Numbered from the stretch's first letter, positions 9,561 through 17,911 are shown. The stretch: DNA of 41,862 nt from Gemmatimonadaceae bacterium (GCA_019745365.1 JAIETI010000035.1:1-41862); one strand, 5' to 3'. Notes: generated by a model from the letters alone, not told the origin. Translations and numbers: made by a program.

Positions 9561-10135
9561 GGGCGCGCGAGAACCCACGCGAGCGGGCCGAGCACGCGAT
9601 CGCCCGCGCCAAGCGTACGACTGGCCCCATCGTCGAGCGAGCGGAGCACGAGCGAGAGACCCGCGCGTTGTAGGCGCCCGATCGTCACGCGTCCACCGAG
9701 GAGCACCACCGCGGGATCGTCGTCGCCGATGCGCGTGCTCGGCAGGACCAGGGCGAGATCGCCGGCGCGCGCCAGCGGGGCACCATCGTGGACTCGGACG
9801 AATCCCGCATCGAGCGAGGGGAGGAGCGCACGATCGATCGAGAAGTGCGCGACGGTGCTGATCGAGCCGTCAGGGGTGACCGCGAACTCCGGTACGGGCA
9901 CGGTGCCCGCGAGCCCAGCCCAGCCCAGCAACTTCACCCCGCGTGAGCGCCCCGCCTCACGCTCGAGGTACCCTTTCTCCTCGAGCGACGCGAGCAGATC
10001 GACCACACTCTTCGTTGACGCGATCGAGAGCGCGTCCGCGATCTCGCGGACGCTCGGCTGGAAGGTGTGCTCCGCGAGGAAGTCGAGGAGGGTGCGGTAC
10101 ACCTCCGCCTCCATCGCGGTCAGCGCGGGGCGCAT
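9530..10135 (-). CDS. LexA-like regulator lacking the autocleavage site and catalytic dyad
   Basis: 201 residues. The N-terminal ~70 residues align with the LexA winged helix (start 'ALTAMEAEVYRTLLDFLAEH', then 'PSVREIADALSI', 'LASLEEKGYLEREAGRSRGV'). The C-terminal half follows the S24/LexA fold in order, ending 'LGPLAWVLAR'. The residues needed for self-cleavage are gone. The Ala-Gly cut site region (VAAGEP in E. coli) reads VPVPEF. The catalytic Ser motif (SGMSM) reads HDGAP. The catalytic Lys motif (VTVKRL) reads VTIGRL. It should bind DNA but not self-cleave (inference). It starts with a TGATG overlap on the gltX stop, so it is probably co-translated with gltX. Alternatively it is a dedicated non-SOS regulator. 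Confidence 0.8.
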   Translation of the reverse strand: MRPALTAMEAEVYRTLLDFLAEHTFQPSVREIADALSIASTKSVVDLLASLEEKGYLEREAGRSRGVKLLGWAGLAGTVPVPEFAVTPDGSISTVAHFSIDRALLPSLDAGFVRVHDGAPLARAGDLALVLPSTRIGDDDPAVVLLGGRVTIGRLQRAGLSLVLRSLDDGASRTLGAGDRVLGPLAWVLARPQAPGGFPAP

Positions 10136-11580
10136 CAGTCGGTGAGGAACCGTTCAGCGGCGGCGATACGTGCGATCGTGCCCTCGCGACCGAGCAGGAG
10201 GATCACGTCGAAGATCCCCGGGCTCACCGTCAGTCCCGTGAGCGCAACCCGCAGCGGCTGGAAGATCTTTCCACCGGTCGTGCCCAACCGCTCGGCGAGC
10301 GCGCGCAGTTCCGCCTCCATCGCCTCAGCGGTGAACGGCTCGAGCGTGGCGAGCGCCTCACGTGTGGCGGCAAGGATCGCGCACGATCCGGCGCGGTCCT
10401 TCCATTGCTTCGCGACGGCTTCGGCGTCGTACTCGATCTGATCCACGAAGTACGGTCGCGCCTGACGCACGATGTCGTCGATCGTGCGCGCCCGCACACG
10501 CAGCAGATCGAGCAACGTCCGATACCACGCGTCGCGCGCGGAGATCGCGTCGGTCGTCGTGAGTCCCGCGGCGATGATCGCGGGCGTCACCCGCGGCATC
10601 AGCTCGTCGAGCGGGAGCCGCGAGAGATGCTGCCCGTTCATCCATTCGAGCTTCTGCGTGTCGAACACCGCGGCCTTCTTGAGCAGCCCGTCCACATCGA
10701 AGCGCTCGATCAGCTCCTCCAGCGACATCACTTCGAGGTCACCACCCGGCGACCAGCCGAGGAGCGCGAGGAAGTTCACCATCGCCTGCGGGAGGATGCC
10801 GAGGTGCTGGTAGTCACCGACCGCCGTCGCGCCGTGGCGCTTGGAGAGCTTCTTCCCGTCGGTGCCGTGGATCATCGGCAGGTGGGCGAAGGTCGGCAGC
10901 GTGGCGCCGAGGGCCTCGTAGATGAGGATCTGCTTGGGCGTGTTGGAGATGTGGTCGTCGCCACGCATCACGAGCGTGACACCCATCGCGATGTCGTCAC
11001 TGACGACCGCGTGATTGTAGATCGGCGTACGGTCCGAGCGGAGGATGACGAAGTCTTCGATGTCCTTGTTCGGGAAGGTGATCGTCCCGTGCACGAGGTC
11101 GGTCCAGCGCGTGCTCCCCTCTGGGACGCGGAAGCGCAGCACATGCGCTTCGCCGTCCGCGACGCGGCGCTCGATCTCGTGCGCGCTCAGCCGATCGCAG
11201 CGGCGATCGTACTTGAATGCTTCCTTGCTCGCCTCGGCCGCGGCGCGTCGCTCGTCGAGCTCCGCGCTCGTGCAGAAGCAGCGATAGACCTTACCGGCGG
11301 CGAGCATACGATCGGCATCGGCGCGGTGACGATCGTAGTTCGCGCCCTGATACACGACGTCTTCGTCCCAGGTGAGGCCGAGCCACTCGAGTCCTTCGAA
11401 GATCGCGCGGGTGGACTCGTCCGTGCTGCGCGCTTTGTCGGTGTCCTCGACGCGGAGGAGGAAGGTGCCACCGAGGCGCTTGGCGAGGAGCCAGTTGAAG
11501 AGCGCCGTGCGCGCGCCGCCCACGTGGAGGAAGCCAGTGGGGGAGGGGGCGAAGCGGACGCGGAGCGGGGTGGCGATCAT
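10135..11580 (-). CDS. gltX: Glutamyl-tRNA synthetase
   Basis: 481 residues, ATG at the 11580 end. Class I synthetase that charges tRNA-Glu (in some bacteria also tRNA-Gln, followed by amidation). The opening 'RFAPSPTGFLHVGGARTALF' carries the HIGH-type motif. KLSKRHGATAV is the KMSKS-type loop. 'LLRVEDTDKARS' binds glutamate/ATP. A C-x-C pair in 'YRCFCTSAEL' followed by 'YDRRC' resembles the zinc-binding insert. Length is normal for the family. Gene order is gltX then the LexA-like gene with TGATG overlap. Only one GluRS is in the window, so discriminating versus non-discriminating use is not known. Confidence 0.97.
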   Translation of the reverse strand: MIATPLRVRFAPSPTGFLHVGGARTALFNWLLAKRLGGTFLLRVEDTDKARSTDESTRAIFEGLEWLGLTWDEDVVYQGANYDRHRADADRMLAAGKVYRCFCTSAELDERRAAAEASKEAFKYDRRCDRLSAHEIERRVADGEAHVLRFRVPEGSTRWTDLVHGTITFPNKDIEDFVILRSDRTPIYNHAVVSDDIAMGVTLVMRGDDHISNTPKQILIYEALGATLPTFAHLPMIHGTDGKKLSKRHGATAVGDYQHLGILPQAMVNFLALLGWSPGGDLEVMSLEELIERFDVDGLLKKAAVFDTQKLEWMNGQHLSRLPLDELMPRVTPAIIAAGLTTTDAISARDAWYRTLLDLLRVRARTIDDIVRQARPYFVDQIEYDAEAVAKQWKDRAGSCAILAATREALATLEPFTAEAMEAELRALAERLGTTGGKIFQPLRVALTGLTVSPGIFDVILLLGREGTIARIAAAERFLTD

Positions 11581-11637
11581 CGGGATCCAGTGGGTGGAAT
11601 TGCACGCGGGCCCGCCCCGGAGGGAGAGCCCGCGGAA

Positions 11638-11728
11638 CGGAGACGGAGGGATTCGAACCCTCGATACAGGTGTTAGCCCGTATAACGGTTTAGCAAACCG
11701 CCGCCTTCAGCCTCTCGGCCACGTCTCC
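11638..11728 (-). tRNA. tRNA-Ser (anticodon GCU)
   Basis: Read on the minus strand, the 5' end is GGAGACG and it pairs with CGTCTCC at the 3' end. The anticodon arm GGTTT-GCT-AAACC gives anticodon GCU, reading AGC/AGU. A long class II variable arm follows and the T arm contains GGTTCGAATCC. The discriminator base is G, as expected for serine tRNAs. CCA is not encoded. It lies 57 bases upstream of gltX on the same strand. Confidence 0.95.
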
Positions 11729-11818
11729 GGAGCGCACGACAGCTGTGCGCAGACTGGGAAAGGTCGCCAACTGTGCGGGTGGTGTAAAGCGGGGCGAGAG
11801 CGGAGCGGGTGTCGAGGC

Positions 11819-11847
11819 TTGACAATTACCCCCCCCCCCTCTGGCTA
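11819..11847 (+). promoter_or_regulatory. Promoter-like element with an 11-C tract in the spacer
   Basis: A perfect TTGACA (11819-11824) is followed by ATTA, then eleven C in a row (11829-11839). At 17-base spacing comes TGGCTA; a better -10 match, TACCAT (11846-11851), lies at 21-base spacing. Homopolymer tracts between -35 and -10 make promoters phase-variable elsewhere (Bordetella fim, Neisseria porA). Whether this one is active or variable is inference. Confidence 0.45.
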
Positions 11848-11857
11848 CCATAGCTTC

Positions 11858-12397
11858 ATGACAAACTCCCCCACTCCCCATTCTGGACGGCGCGTGAGGA
11901 AGCTCCTCATCGTCCTCCTCGGTACAGCTCTCTCGGGCTGTGATTCGGTGTCTGACCCAAGCGCGCGAGCCGTCGGACTAGAACTCCGGCCCGCGATTGC
12001 GCAGGTGTACGATTGCCAGGAGAACCCAGGTAGCAATCAGTGCGCCGACCTATCTGAGATGATTGAATTACTCGAGAATCACGCAGATGCCTCTTGCCGA
12101 GCCTGGGGCGAGCAAGCGCGCGCCCGCTTCAACGCTCCTCCGGGAGTCGCGGGCTACCGGATTCTGGGATCTCAACAGACTTCGAATGACTCTTGGGTCT
12201 CGATGAAGATCGACTTTAATGCTCCCTCTTTCTGGTCGCCGGAAGACGGCTACGTGAAGATCGAGCCCTCATTCTGGGGCAACGGTGCGAATGAACGAGC
12301 CGCACTTATAGCTCACGAAGAGGCGCATCAGGAGGCGCTCGACGGACCGGATCATATGACGGGCGTGGCCTCTGGAAGACAGGCACAATGTCGATGA
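11858..12397 (+). CDS. Lipoprotein with HExxH zinc-protease-like motif
   Basis: 179 residues from ATG 11858; an in-frame GTG at 11894 is an alternative start that keeps the signal peptide and leaves room for a leader. The lipoprotein signal is RKLLIVLLGTALSGC with a clean lipobox (LSGC). Near the C-terminus 'ALIAHEEAHQEALDG' holds HEEAH (H153, E154, H157), the HExxH signature of metallopeptidases, with possible third ligands downstream (D/H in 'DGPDHM'). Several cysteines could form disulfides. I do not recognise the family. Base composition looks lower in GC than its surroundings and codon use is less biased, consistent with acquired DNA between two tRNA-Ser genes. Confidence 0.65.
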   Translation: MTNSPTPHSGRRVRKLLIVLLGTALSGCDSVSDPSARAVGLELRPAIAQVYDCQENPGSNQCADLSEMIELLENHADASCRAWGEQARARFNAPPGVAGYRILGSQQTSNDSWVSMKIDFNAPSFWSPEDGYVKIEPSFWGNGANERAALIAHEEAHQEALDGPDHMTGVASGRQAQCR

Positions 12398-12438
12398 GAA
12401 GAACATTGCCAAACACAACCCTCAGAGGACACACTTCC

Positions 12439-12939
12439 ATGATGCGCGTTGTCATTCTTTCCGTAGTGCTCGCCACGGGAGTCGGCGCGCAGCCAGTCGT
12501 GAGCCGCGCAGAGCGCGCTGCCAGCGTCGCACTTACCGCCGCACTCGATACAGACAGGCATCTCAGCGGCGGCGTCGCGCGGGCGGCGAACCGCGCGGCG
12601 GATCTGGATGGTGCGATTCGAAGCATCCTGAAAGCTGATCCCAGTCTCGCCGCCGGTTCGCAGGGCAAGTCGGACCAGTCGCTCGCTCGAAGGGCCGCGT
12701 CGGATGTTCTCGCGTGCGATCGCGACGACGAGACGTGGAAGAAATGTGATGTGCGCGGCGTTCTCGCCTACGCTCAGGTTCGTTCGGTGGAACGAACGAA
12801 GGGTGGGGGACTCATTCTGAGCATCAGCATTTGGCACGCGGGCTCGCCGACCGGAGAACGGTACCATTTCACAGTGAAGCTAGTTCCGACTGGGAAGGAC
12901 TGGAAACTCGACGGTCCCGTGACCGTGATCGCCGGCTAG
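12439..12939 (+). CDS. Small secreted protein of unknown function
   Basis: 166 residues. ATG 12439 is chosen because a CAGAGGA ribosome-binding site lies 9 bases upstream and a signal peptide follows directly (MMRVVILSVVLATGVGAQ). An earlier in-frame ATG at 12388 would overlap the lipoprotein gene and spoil the signal. The mature protein has a helical Ala/Arg-rich first half and a beta-rich second half. Two cysteines 13 residues apart ('LACDRDDETWKKCDV') may form a disulfide. No family recognised. It follows the HExxH lipoprotein on the same strand, so they may be one transcript and a secreted pair. Confidence 0.6.
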   Translation: MMRVVILSVVLATGVGAQPVVSRAERAASVALTAALDTDRHLSGGVARAANRAADLDGAIRSILKADPSLAAGSQGKSDQSLARRAASDVLACDRDDETWKKCDVRGVLAYAQVRSVERTKGGGLILSISIWHAGSPTGERYHFTVKLVPTGKDWKLDGPVTVIAG

Positions 12940-12982
12940 TCGGACGGCCGACCCGCTGTCGATTGCTGAGGTCGAAGAGAAG

Positions 12983-13020
12983 AGCGCGCTCCGATGGCCT
13001 GTGGGCCGTCGGAGCGCGCT
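12983..13020. terminator. Strong hairpin, probable bidirectional terminator
   Basis: A 12-bp perfect stem (12983-12994 with 13009-13020) extends inward through a T-G pair and four more pairs to a TGTG loop. On the plus strand it is followed by a T-rich GCTTCATTCT. It sits between the secreted-protein gene and the convergent tRNA-Ser(UGA), where a terminator is expected. The T-run is weak. Confidence 0.55.
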
Positions 13021-13056
13021 GCTTCATTCTCCGCGATGGGTGCGGCGAGTCAGGCA

Positions 13057-13141
13057 CGGAGGACGTGGGACTCGAACCCACAAGCGCTTTCGGCGCGGCG
13101 GTTTTCAAGACCGCTCCCTTACCAGTTAGGGGTAGCCCTCC
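13057..13141 (-). tRNA. tRNA-Ser (anticodon UGA)
   Basis: On the minus strand the 5' end GGAGGGC pairs with GTCCTCC (one G-T pair). The anticodon arm GCGGT-CT-TGA-AA-ACCGC gives UGA, reading UCN codons. A variable-arm hairpin (GCGC..GCGC) marks it as class II. The T arm contains GGGTTCGAGTCCC. The discriminator is G. CCA is not encoded. Together with the tRNA-Ser at 11638 it brackets the two small secreted-protein genes. Confidence 0.95.
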
Positions 13142-13263
13142 CGGCCTCAAAGATATCCGACCGATGGGGTCGAAGTCGACCGGAGCGAGCGCTGTCGAGA
13201 AATTGCACGGCTACTGTCCCTTGTATTGACGGCAAGAACGTGCATCATTCACCCGCTTCAGTG

Positions 13264-13644
13264 ATGCGCCGCAAGCATCGACCCCTCGATCGTGCCCTCG
13301 TGACCGAACCGCCGGCCTCCGCACTCCCAGCGCTCGACACCCTTCGCTCTCTCGGCGGAGACGAGTTCGTGCAGTCGATGGTGCAGACCTTCCTCGAGTA
13401 CGCCACCGAGCGAATGCAGGCGATTCGCACCGCGACCGACGCGGGCGACGGTAGCGAGGCCGCGAAGGCCGCGCACTCGATCAAGGCAAGTGCCGCACAG
13501 CTCGGTGCCATGGACATGAGCGCGGCCTGTGCCGCCGTGGAGCAGGCCGGCAAGGCGGGCGACGTCGCGGCACTCCCGCAAGCAACAGCGGCCGCCGAAC
13601 ATGAGTTCGCGGCCGCTGTGCTCTGGCTCAACCCGCTACGCTGA
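13264..13644 (+). CDS. Stand-alone HPt phosphotransfer protein
   Basis: 126 residues from ATG 13264 (a GTG at 13261 and a later GTG at ~13300 are also possible). The sequence fits an HPt four-helix bundle. The phospho-accepting site is 'AAKAAHSIKASAAQLGA' (His71), matching the HSLKGSS pattern, with 'FVQSMVQTFLEYATERMQAI' before it and 'CAAVEQAGKAGD' after. Such proteins pass phosphate between the receiver of a hybrid kinase and a response regulator. No kinase or regulator is in the window, so partners lie elsewhere. Four bases separate its stop from the convergent DUF2723 gene. Confidence 0.85.
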   Translation: MRRKHRPLDRALVTEPPASALPALDTLRSLGGDEFVQSMVQTFLEYATERMQAIRTATDAGDGSEAAKAAHSIKASAAQLGAMDMSAACAAVEQAGKAGDVAALPQATAAAEHEFAAAVLWLNPLR

Positions 13645-13648
13645 TCGG

Positions 13649-15931
13649 TTAGGGCTTTCGCGGCCCCACCGGGACCTGCGTCTTCGCGCTCGAGTCCGCC
13701 GCCACCGGCGGCGGTGCCGGATCGAATGCCCCCGGCGTGAAGAGATCATCGAGCTTCGTCGCCTTCGCGACGTTCTTGGCCACCGCGAGCGCGTCGGCCG
13801 CGCCCTTCGCATCGCCCTTGGTGTTCGCGGCCTCGGCGATCACGACACCCGTGGACACATAGAGATACGGGATCCCGACGGACGCGCGATCCGGCCAATC
13901 GTTCTTCTTGATGAGCGAGGTCGGCGCCTTCATGTCCTTCCAGAGCTGCCGCGACCGCGCGAGATCGACGAACCCCTCGCCCGGCACCGGGACGGTGTCG
14001 CCCGACGCAACGAGCTTGTGCTCGACCAAGCGACGCGCGAGCCCCTGCGTCAGCCCGTACTCCTGCAGCCCGAGCTCCTGCATGAGCGAGCCCGACGTGC
14101 GGCTGAAGTACACCGGACGATCCGGGTTGTCCTGGATCATGCGGAGCACGAAGAGATCGGCGCGCGAGAGCACGCGCGGTTGGATCACCGCCTGCAGCGC
14201 CCCCTTCTGGAAGAGCTGCGGCTGCGTGACCTCCATCGAGAGCGGCACCTGATCGCTCTCGTCCATCGTCAGCGTGAAGGGCGGGCCGGAGGGCTTCTTC
14301 CACGACTTGCCGCGATACGCGTCGGGGCCCTTCGCTTCATCGTACGCGAACACCGGCCGACGGATCATCTGCCGCGTGTACCAATCGGTGTTGAGCAGCG
14401 AGGTGTTCGCAACGATGACGTCCTTCCGCACGCCGAGCACCTCCTGCGCATACCAGAGCGGGAAGGTGTCGTTGTCGCCGACCGTCACGAGGATCCCGTA
14501 CGGCTCGACCGAGTTGAGGAGATCGATCGCGAAATCCGCCGTATCCGTCTGTCCGCGACGGCTCGCGGCGCCCTGATTCGCGAAGAGCGGCACAAAGGCC
14601 ACCGCCAGCAACGGCGAGGCGAGCAGCCAGCTCCGCGTCTTGGGAAGCTGCTGCACCTCCTTCCCGACGACGACCTCGGTGCTCCCGAAGAGCGCCGCGA
14701 CCGTCTCCCACACGTAGAGCAGGCCGAGCGCGGCCCACACACTCCACGCCGAGAAGCTCCACAGATAGAAGTAGTCTCGATCGCGGACCTCACGATTCAC
14801 CGACTCACCGAGCGCGGGGTCCTGCGAGTAGCCGTACTTGAAGTTCAGGTAGTAGATCAGCAGTAAGGTCAACGAGAACATCAGCGGTCCGAAGAACGCG
14901 AAGCTTCGTCGGTCGCGTTTCCAGTGGACCCAGCCGCCCAGGAATCCGAGGACAAGGAAGGTCGCCGCGAGCGCGCTCTGCAGTCCCGGACGCTCGCCGT
15001 GCGCGTCACGGATCCACTGCCACTTGAAGTAGAGCCACCACATCCCGACCTGCGCCGTGAAGGGCGCCTGCCGCTCCGCGAGGTCCGGCTTGCCGTACTG
15101 CCCGCGGTTGAAGTTGTACATGAAGGCGTCGTACGTCCCCTTCGAGAGCGTGCAGTCGAGCTTGAGCTCGGTGCGGCACGCCGTCGGCTCGCCTTCATTG
15201 ATGGCCGGCCAATGCGCCGAACGGATCGGCTGCGAGAGGAAGGGGGTACCGCCGAGCACGAGCGCGCCCACACAGGCGAGAACGAGACGCCAGCGGAGCA
15301 GGGTGGAGGGCTTGCGCAGGAGCACCGCGAGTCCGACCGCGGGCGCGGCGAGCATCCCCGCCATGTGGTTCGCGTAGCCGAGTCCACAGATGTACGCGAT
15401 GAGCACCAGCGTGCGATCCGCGCTCCGGCCATCGGGTTCGTCTGACCAGCGCACTGCGAGCCAGGCCACGATCGCGATTCCGACCAGCGAGACGGTGTAC
15501 ACCTTCTCGTTCACGACCGACTGCGCCCATACGGTGAAGGCGGTCGCGCCGATCAACGCGGCCAACGCACCGCCCGCGATCCGCTGCCAGCGCTCGGCGA
15601 GCCAGCCCACGAGCACGCGTTCGGTGATGAGGAACCACATCGCCGCGCTCACCGCACTGGAGATCGCCGCGAGGAGATTGATCCGCATCGCCACCGAGGG
15701 CGCGATGGGGAGCACCGCCGCGACGCGGCCGATGATCACGAAGAACGGATTCCCCGGCGGGTGCGGAAGGCCGAGCGTGTAGGCGGCGGTGAGGTACTCA
15801 CTCGTATCCCACATCGCCGTCTCGGGCGAGAGCGTGAGGATGTAGAGCAAGAGGACCGCGAGGCCGGCGATGGTCGCTGCCAGGTAGCTCGGGCGGTAGT
15901 CGAGGTCGTTCGTGATCGCGGGCGTGGCCAT
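13649..15931 (-). CDS. DUF2723 (GT117-type) membrane glycosyltransferase
   Basis: 760 residues, ATG at 15931. The N-terminal half (~20-420) is a string of about ten hydrophobic helices with 'WDTSEYLTAAYTLGLPHPPGNP' in the first periplasmic loop, the signature of DUF2723 proteins. The acidic residue there is the likely catalytic base of the GT-C fold. The C-terminal third is soluble and periplasmic ('GILVTVGDNDTFPLWYAQEV'). Family members are thought to move sugars from lipid-linked donors to proteins or glycans outside the membrane; DUF2723 is common in Bacteroidetes and Gemmatimonadota. It stands alone here, convergent with the HPt gene. Confidence 0.9.
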   Translation of the reverse strand: MATPAITNDLDYRPSYLAATIAGLAVLLLYILTLSPETAMWDTSEYLTAAYTLGLPHPPGNPFFVIIGRVAAVLPIAPSVAMRINLLAAISSAVSAAMWFLITERVLVGWLAERWQRIAGGALAALIGATAFTVWAQSVVNEKVYTVSLVGIAIVAWLAVRWSDEPDGRSADRTLVLIAYICGLGYANHMAGMLAAPAVGLAVLLRKPSTLLRWRLVLACVGALVLGGTPFLSQPIRSAHWPAINEGEPTACRTELKLDCTLSKGTYDAFMYNFNRGQYGKPDLAERQAPFTAQVGMWWLYFKWQWIRDAHGERPGLQSALAATFLVLGFLGGWVHWKRDRRSFAFFGPLMFSLTLLLIYYLNFKYGYSQDPALGESVNREVRDRDYFYLWSFSAWSVWAALGLLYVWETVAALFGSTEVVVGKEVQQLPKTRSWLLASPLLAVAFVPLFANQGAASRRGQTDTADFAIDLLNSVEPYGILVTVGDNDTFPLWYAQEVLGVRKDVIVANTSLLNTDWYTRQMIRRPVFAYDEAKGPDAYRGKSWKKPSGPPFTLTMDESDQVPLSMEVTQPQLFQKGALQAVIQPRVLSRADLFVLRMIQDNPDRPVYFSRTSGSLMQELGLQEYGLTQGLARRLVEHKLVASGDTVPVPGEGFVDLARSRQLWKDMKAPTSLIKKNDWPDRASVGIPYLYVSTGVVIAEAANTKGDAKGAADALAVAKNVAKATKLDDLFTPGAFDPAPPPVAADSSAKTQVPVGPRKP

Positions 15932-16029
15932 CGGATGGGCGTCCGGAGAAAGAGGTCCGTCGGGTAGAACCCCTAAATGTCGCGGAGGTTCAGGGGTGGG
16001 GGTAGGGCTTTAGCACTACAGTTGCGAAT

Positions 16030-16266
16030 ATGACCAGCTGGTCGCCCGAGGGTGATGACTCGCGGCACTTGGCGATACGGGAGTTGGAGGCGGTGACGGG
16101 GCGGATCGGCGCTTTCGTACCGCGGGTGGCGTCTCGAGAGCGGGTGGGACGTCAGTTAGGTGCAACCTTGGCGAGCGAGACGCGGCGCAACGGCTGGCAG
16201 CTCGCCGAAGTGGCTGACGAGACCACCCCGCGCCGAATGCATGGCATGGAGGCGCACGCCGCCTAG
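16030..16266 (+). pseudogene. IS701-family transposase, N-terminal remnant
   Basis: 78 codons from an ATG. It resembles the N-terminus of IS701-type DDE transposases: a 'RIGAFVPRVASRERVGRQLGATLA' stretch and then 'RNGWQLAEVADETTP' matching the family's 'KNGWQLAEVAGDATPDG'. The reading then stops; the DDE catalytic core is absent. It is therefore a dead fragment. It marks the left edge of the copper-related island. Identification is from memory of the family and has not been searched. Confidence 0.65.
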
Positions 16267-16285
16267 GTGAAGTTGATCAAGAGGC

Positions 16286-16360
16286 TGTTCACAGGCCGTG
16301 GTCGTAGCAAGCTGGGGTTGTCGAGACACTCAACCGGCAACGACCGAGGACCTGTGAACA
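16286..16360. repeat. 75-base interrupted palindrome
   Basis: TGTTCACAGG (16286-16295) is the exact reverse complement of CCTGTGAACA (16351-16360). Inside, GGTCGT (16300-16305) pairs with ACGACC (16340-16345) and GGTTG (16316-16320) with CAACC (16331-16335). The result is a nested hairpin directly after the IS701 fragment. It could be the remains of an element end or a small hairpin repeat. No T-run follows, so it is not a clear terminator. Confidence 0.6.
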
Positions 16361-16686
16361 TCCAAAAGAATGCGCGGTGAACGGCGGCCCGGCGAGGGGA
16401 TGGCTGCCGCGACGACGAGAAACGCGCAGAACATTCAGCGTATGGCGAGAGTCGGAGGCGCTCATGGGACGGAAAATTCCCTTTCGCGCAACGATAGGCG
16501 CGCGCCACGTTTCGCCAACCGATTCAGCCGCTGCCGCCGCCGCGTCCGCTTCTGGCGAACCCAGCGAGGTGGCGGCAGCATTACGGTTTGTAAAGTGGAA
16601 TGCTATCATACGGTGCGTTCATTCTCGTGCGTCAGGCTGCGACTCTTCGGACCTCCTGAACCATTCCGCCTGGGACCGATCCAATC
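16361..16686. other. Gene-free stretch between palindrome and copA remnant
   Basis: About 325 bases with no frame that I can tie to a protein family on either strand. A TATCAT (around 16603) preceded by AT-rich sequence could be an old promoter for the copA remnant, but no good -35 partner is visible. Confidence 0.4.
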
Positions 16687-17911
16687 TTGTACGACCCGCT
16701 CTCGCGACGTGCCCTTCTGCCGTCGGTCGCAACGCACGCAGCCGGGATGGCGCGCTCAACCCTGCTGCTCGGGTGGACTCCGACTTCTCCGATACTCGGC
16801 ACCGGCGTGGCCCCGCGGAGGCGCATTGGTCTCCGCGCGGACTCGTCGATCCACTGGTACGGCCTGCTGCTGCCCCCGGCGATGGACAGCGTCCCCGGAC
16901 TTTGCTTCGTCGGCGTTCGCCTCGGTTCGATTTTCGATAATCGATTCCCCATGTTGGCGTGCGTCTTTTGCCGGAATCACAGCCACTCAGGGCTGCAGGA
17001 ACAGCTCAGACACTACGGGCCGCCGACGGTCGACCCGCTCGAGTCCCAAGGACATGCGTTCGATTGCGGGTTCGTCTTCGTGCTTTCGGACCGGGCCTTC
17101 GACTCTCCGTACCGCTTGTTGCCGCGACGGAAGCAGCCGTCGGACGCGTACGACGATCAACGGCGCTCGATTGCAGACCTGTTCCGGGATGTCGTGCGCG
17201 ATGGGTCCGGCGCGCCGACGCTGGAGCATGCCGCGATGGGCCATGCGGCGCCTGCCACGACAGCGTCGATCGCAACTGACCTGCTCGCCGATCACGACAT
17301 GTCGGTTCTGGGCGCGACGCCCGCCGCAGCGACACTGCGCGGGCCCAGTGCAGCGCGTCCGGTGGTCTCGCGCGGCGTGGAGTCGCCCGACGTGGGAGAC
17401 GCGATGACGCCGAGGACCACGCGTCGGCGCCTCGCCGAATCCAGCGTCAGACTCCGCGAGGACGGCTGTCGCGTGCTCGTCCATCCGCACCTTCATGCGC
17501 CACGGGCGCGGCCGGATGTCAAGGCACCGTCGCGCGAGATCGAGCTGCACGTCACGGGAAAGTGGAACGCTTCGTGTGGGGGATCGGCGGCGTGCCTTTC
17601 GAGCACGAGAAGCCGATCGAGTTCTCCCACGGCGAATGCCTGTGCGTCACCTTGGTCAACGAGGCAAGGATGAACCCCCACTTGCATCTGCACGGAACGT
17701 GGATGCAGTTCGCGTCCGGGAGCGGGGCCCGTGCGTACGCATCGGCAGCGTCCCGGCCGCCGAACGCGTGTCGCGGCTCGTTACGGCGCATGCCCTTGGG
17801 TTCTCGGCGCTCCACTGCCACGCGCGCAATCCTATGGATGGGGGGATGTTTCCCGAGGTGCGCGCGGTTGCGGCGTCGGCGGGGAACGTGGGGCACGATG
17901 CCGCGCGCTGA
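16687..17911 (+). pseudogene. copA: Decayed CopA-type multicopper oxidase
   Basis: The frame from 16687 opens with a Tat-like leader ('DPLSRRALLPSVATHAAG'). After a gap it carries 'SSIHWYGLLLPPAMDSVPGL' and 'NHSHSGLQEQLRHYG', blocks of the first cupredoxin domain of CopA. It continues through 'VLSDRAFDSPYRLL' to 'PSREIELHVTGK'. Frameshifts near 17562 and near 17735 move the match to the other two frames, which carry 'ERFVWGIGGVPFEHEKPIEF', 'HLHLHGTW', 'AAERVSRLVTAHALGFSALH' and 'GGMF'. Copper ligands are damaged: IHWHG reads IHWYG, HPxHLHG reads PHLHLHG, and the His in 'YHM' near the end is Pro. Much of the leader-proximal and middle domains is deleted. It is not a working oxidase. Confidence 0.8.

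Noticed and set aside
9943-11676. A 577-codon plus-strand open frame opposite gltX
   Set aside because: Shadow of gltX; no domain recognised and it crosses the tRNA region.
15970-16010. G-rich run upstream of the IS701 fragment as a G-quadruplex
   Set aside because: Only three long G-runs are present; a standard four-run pattern is not met.
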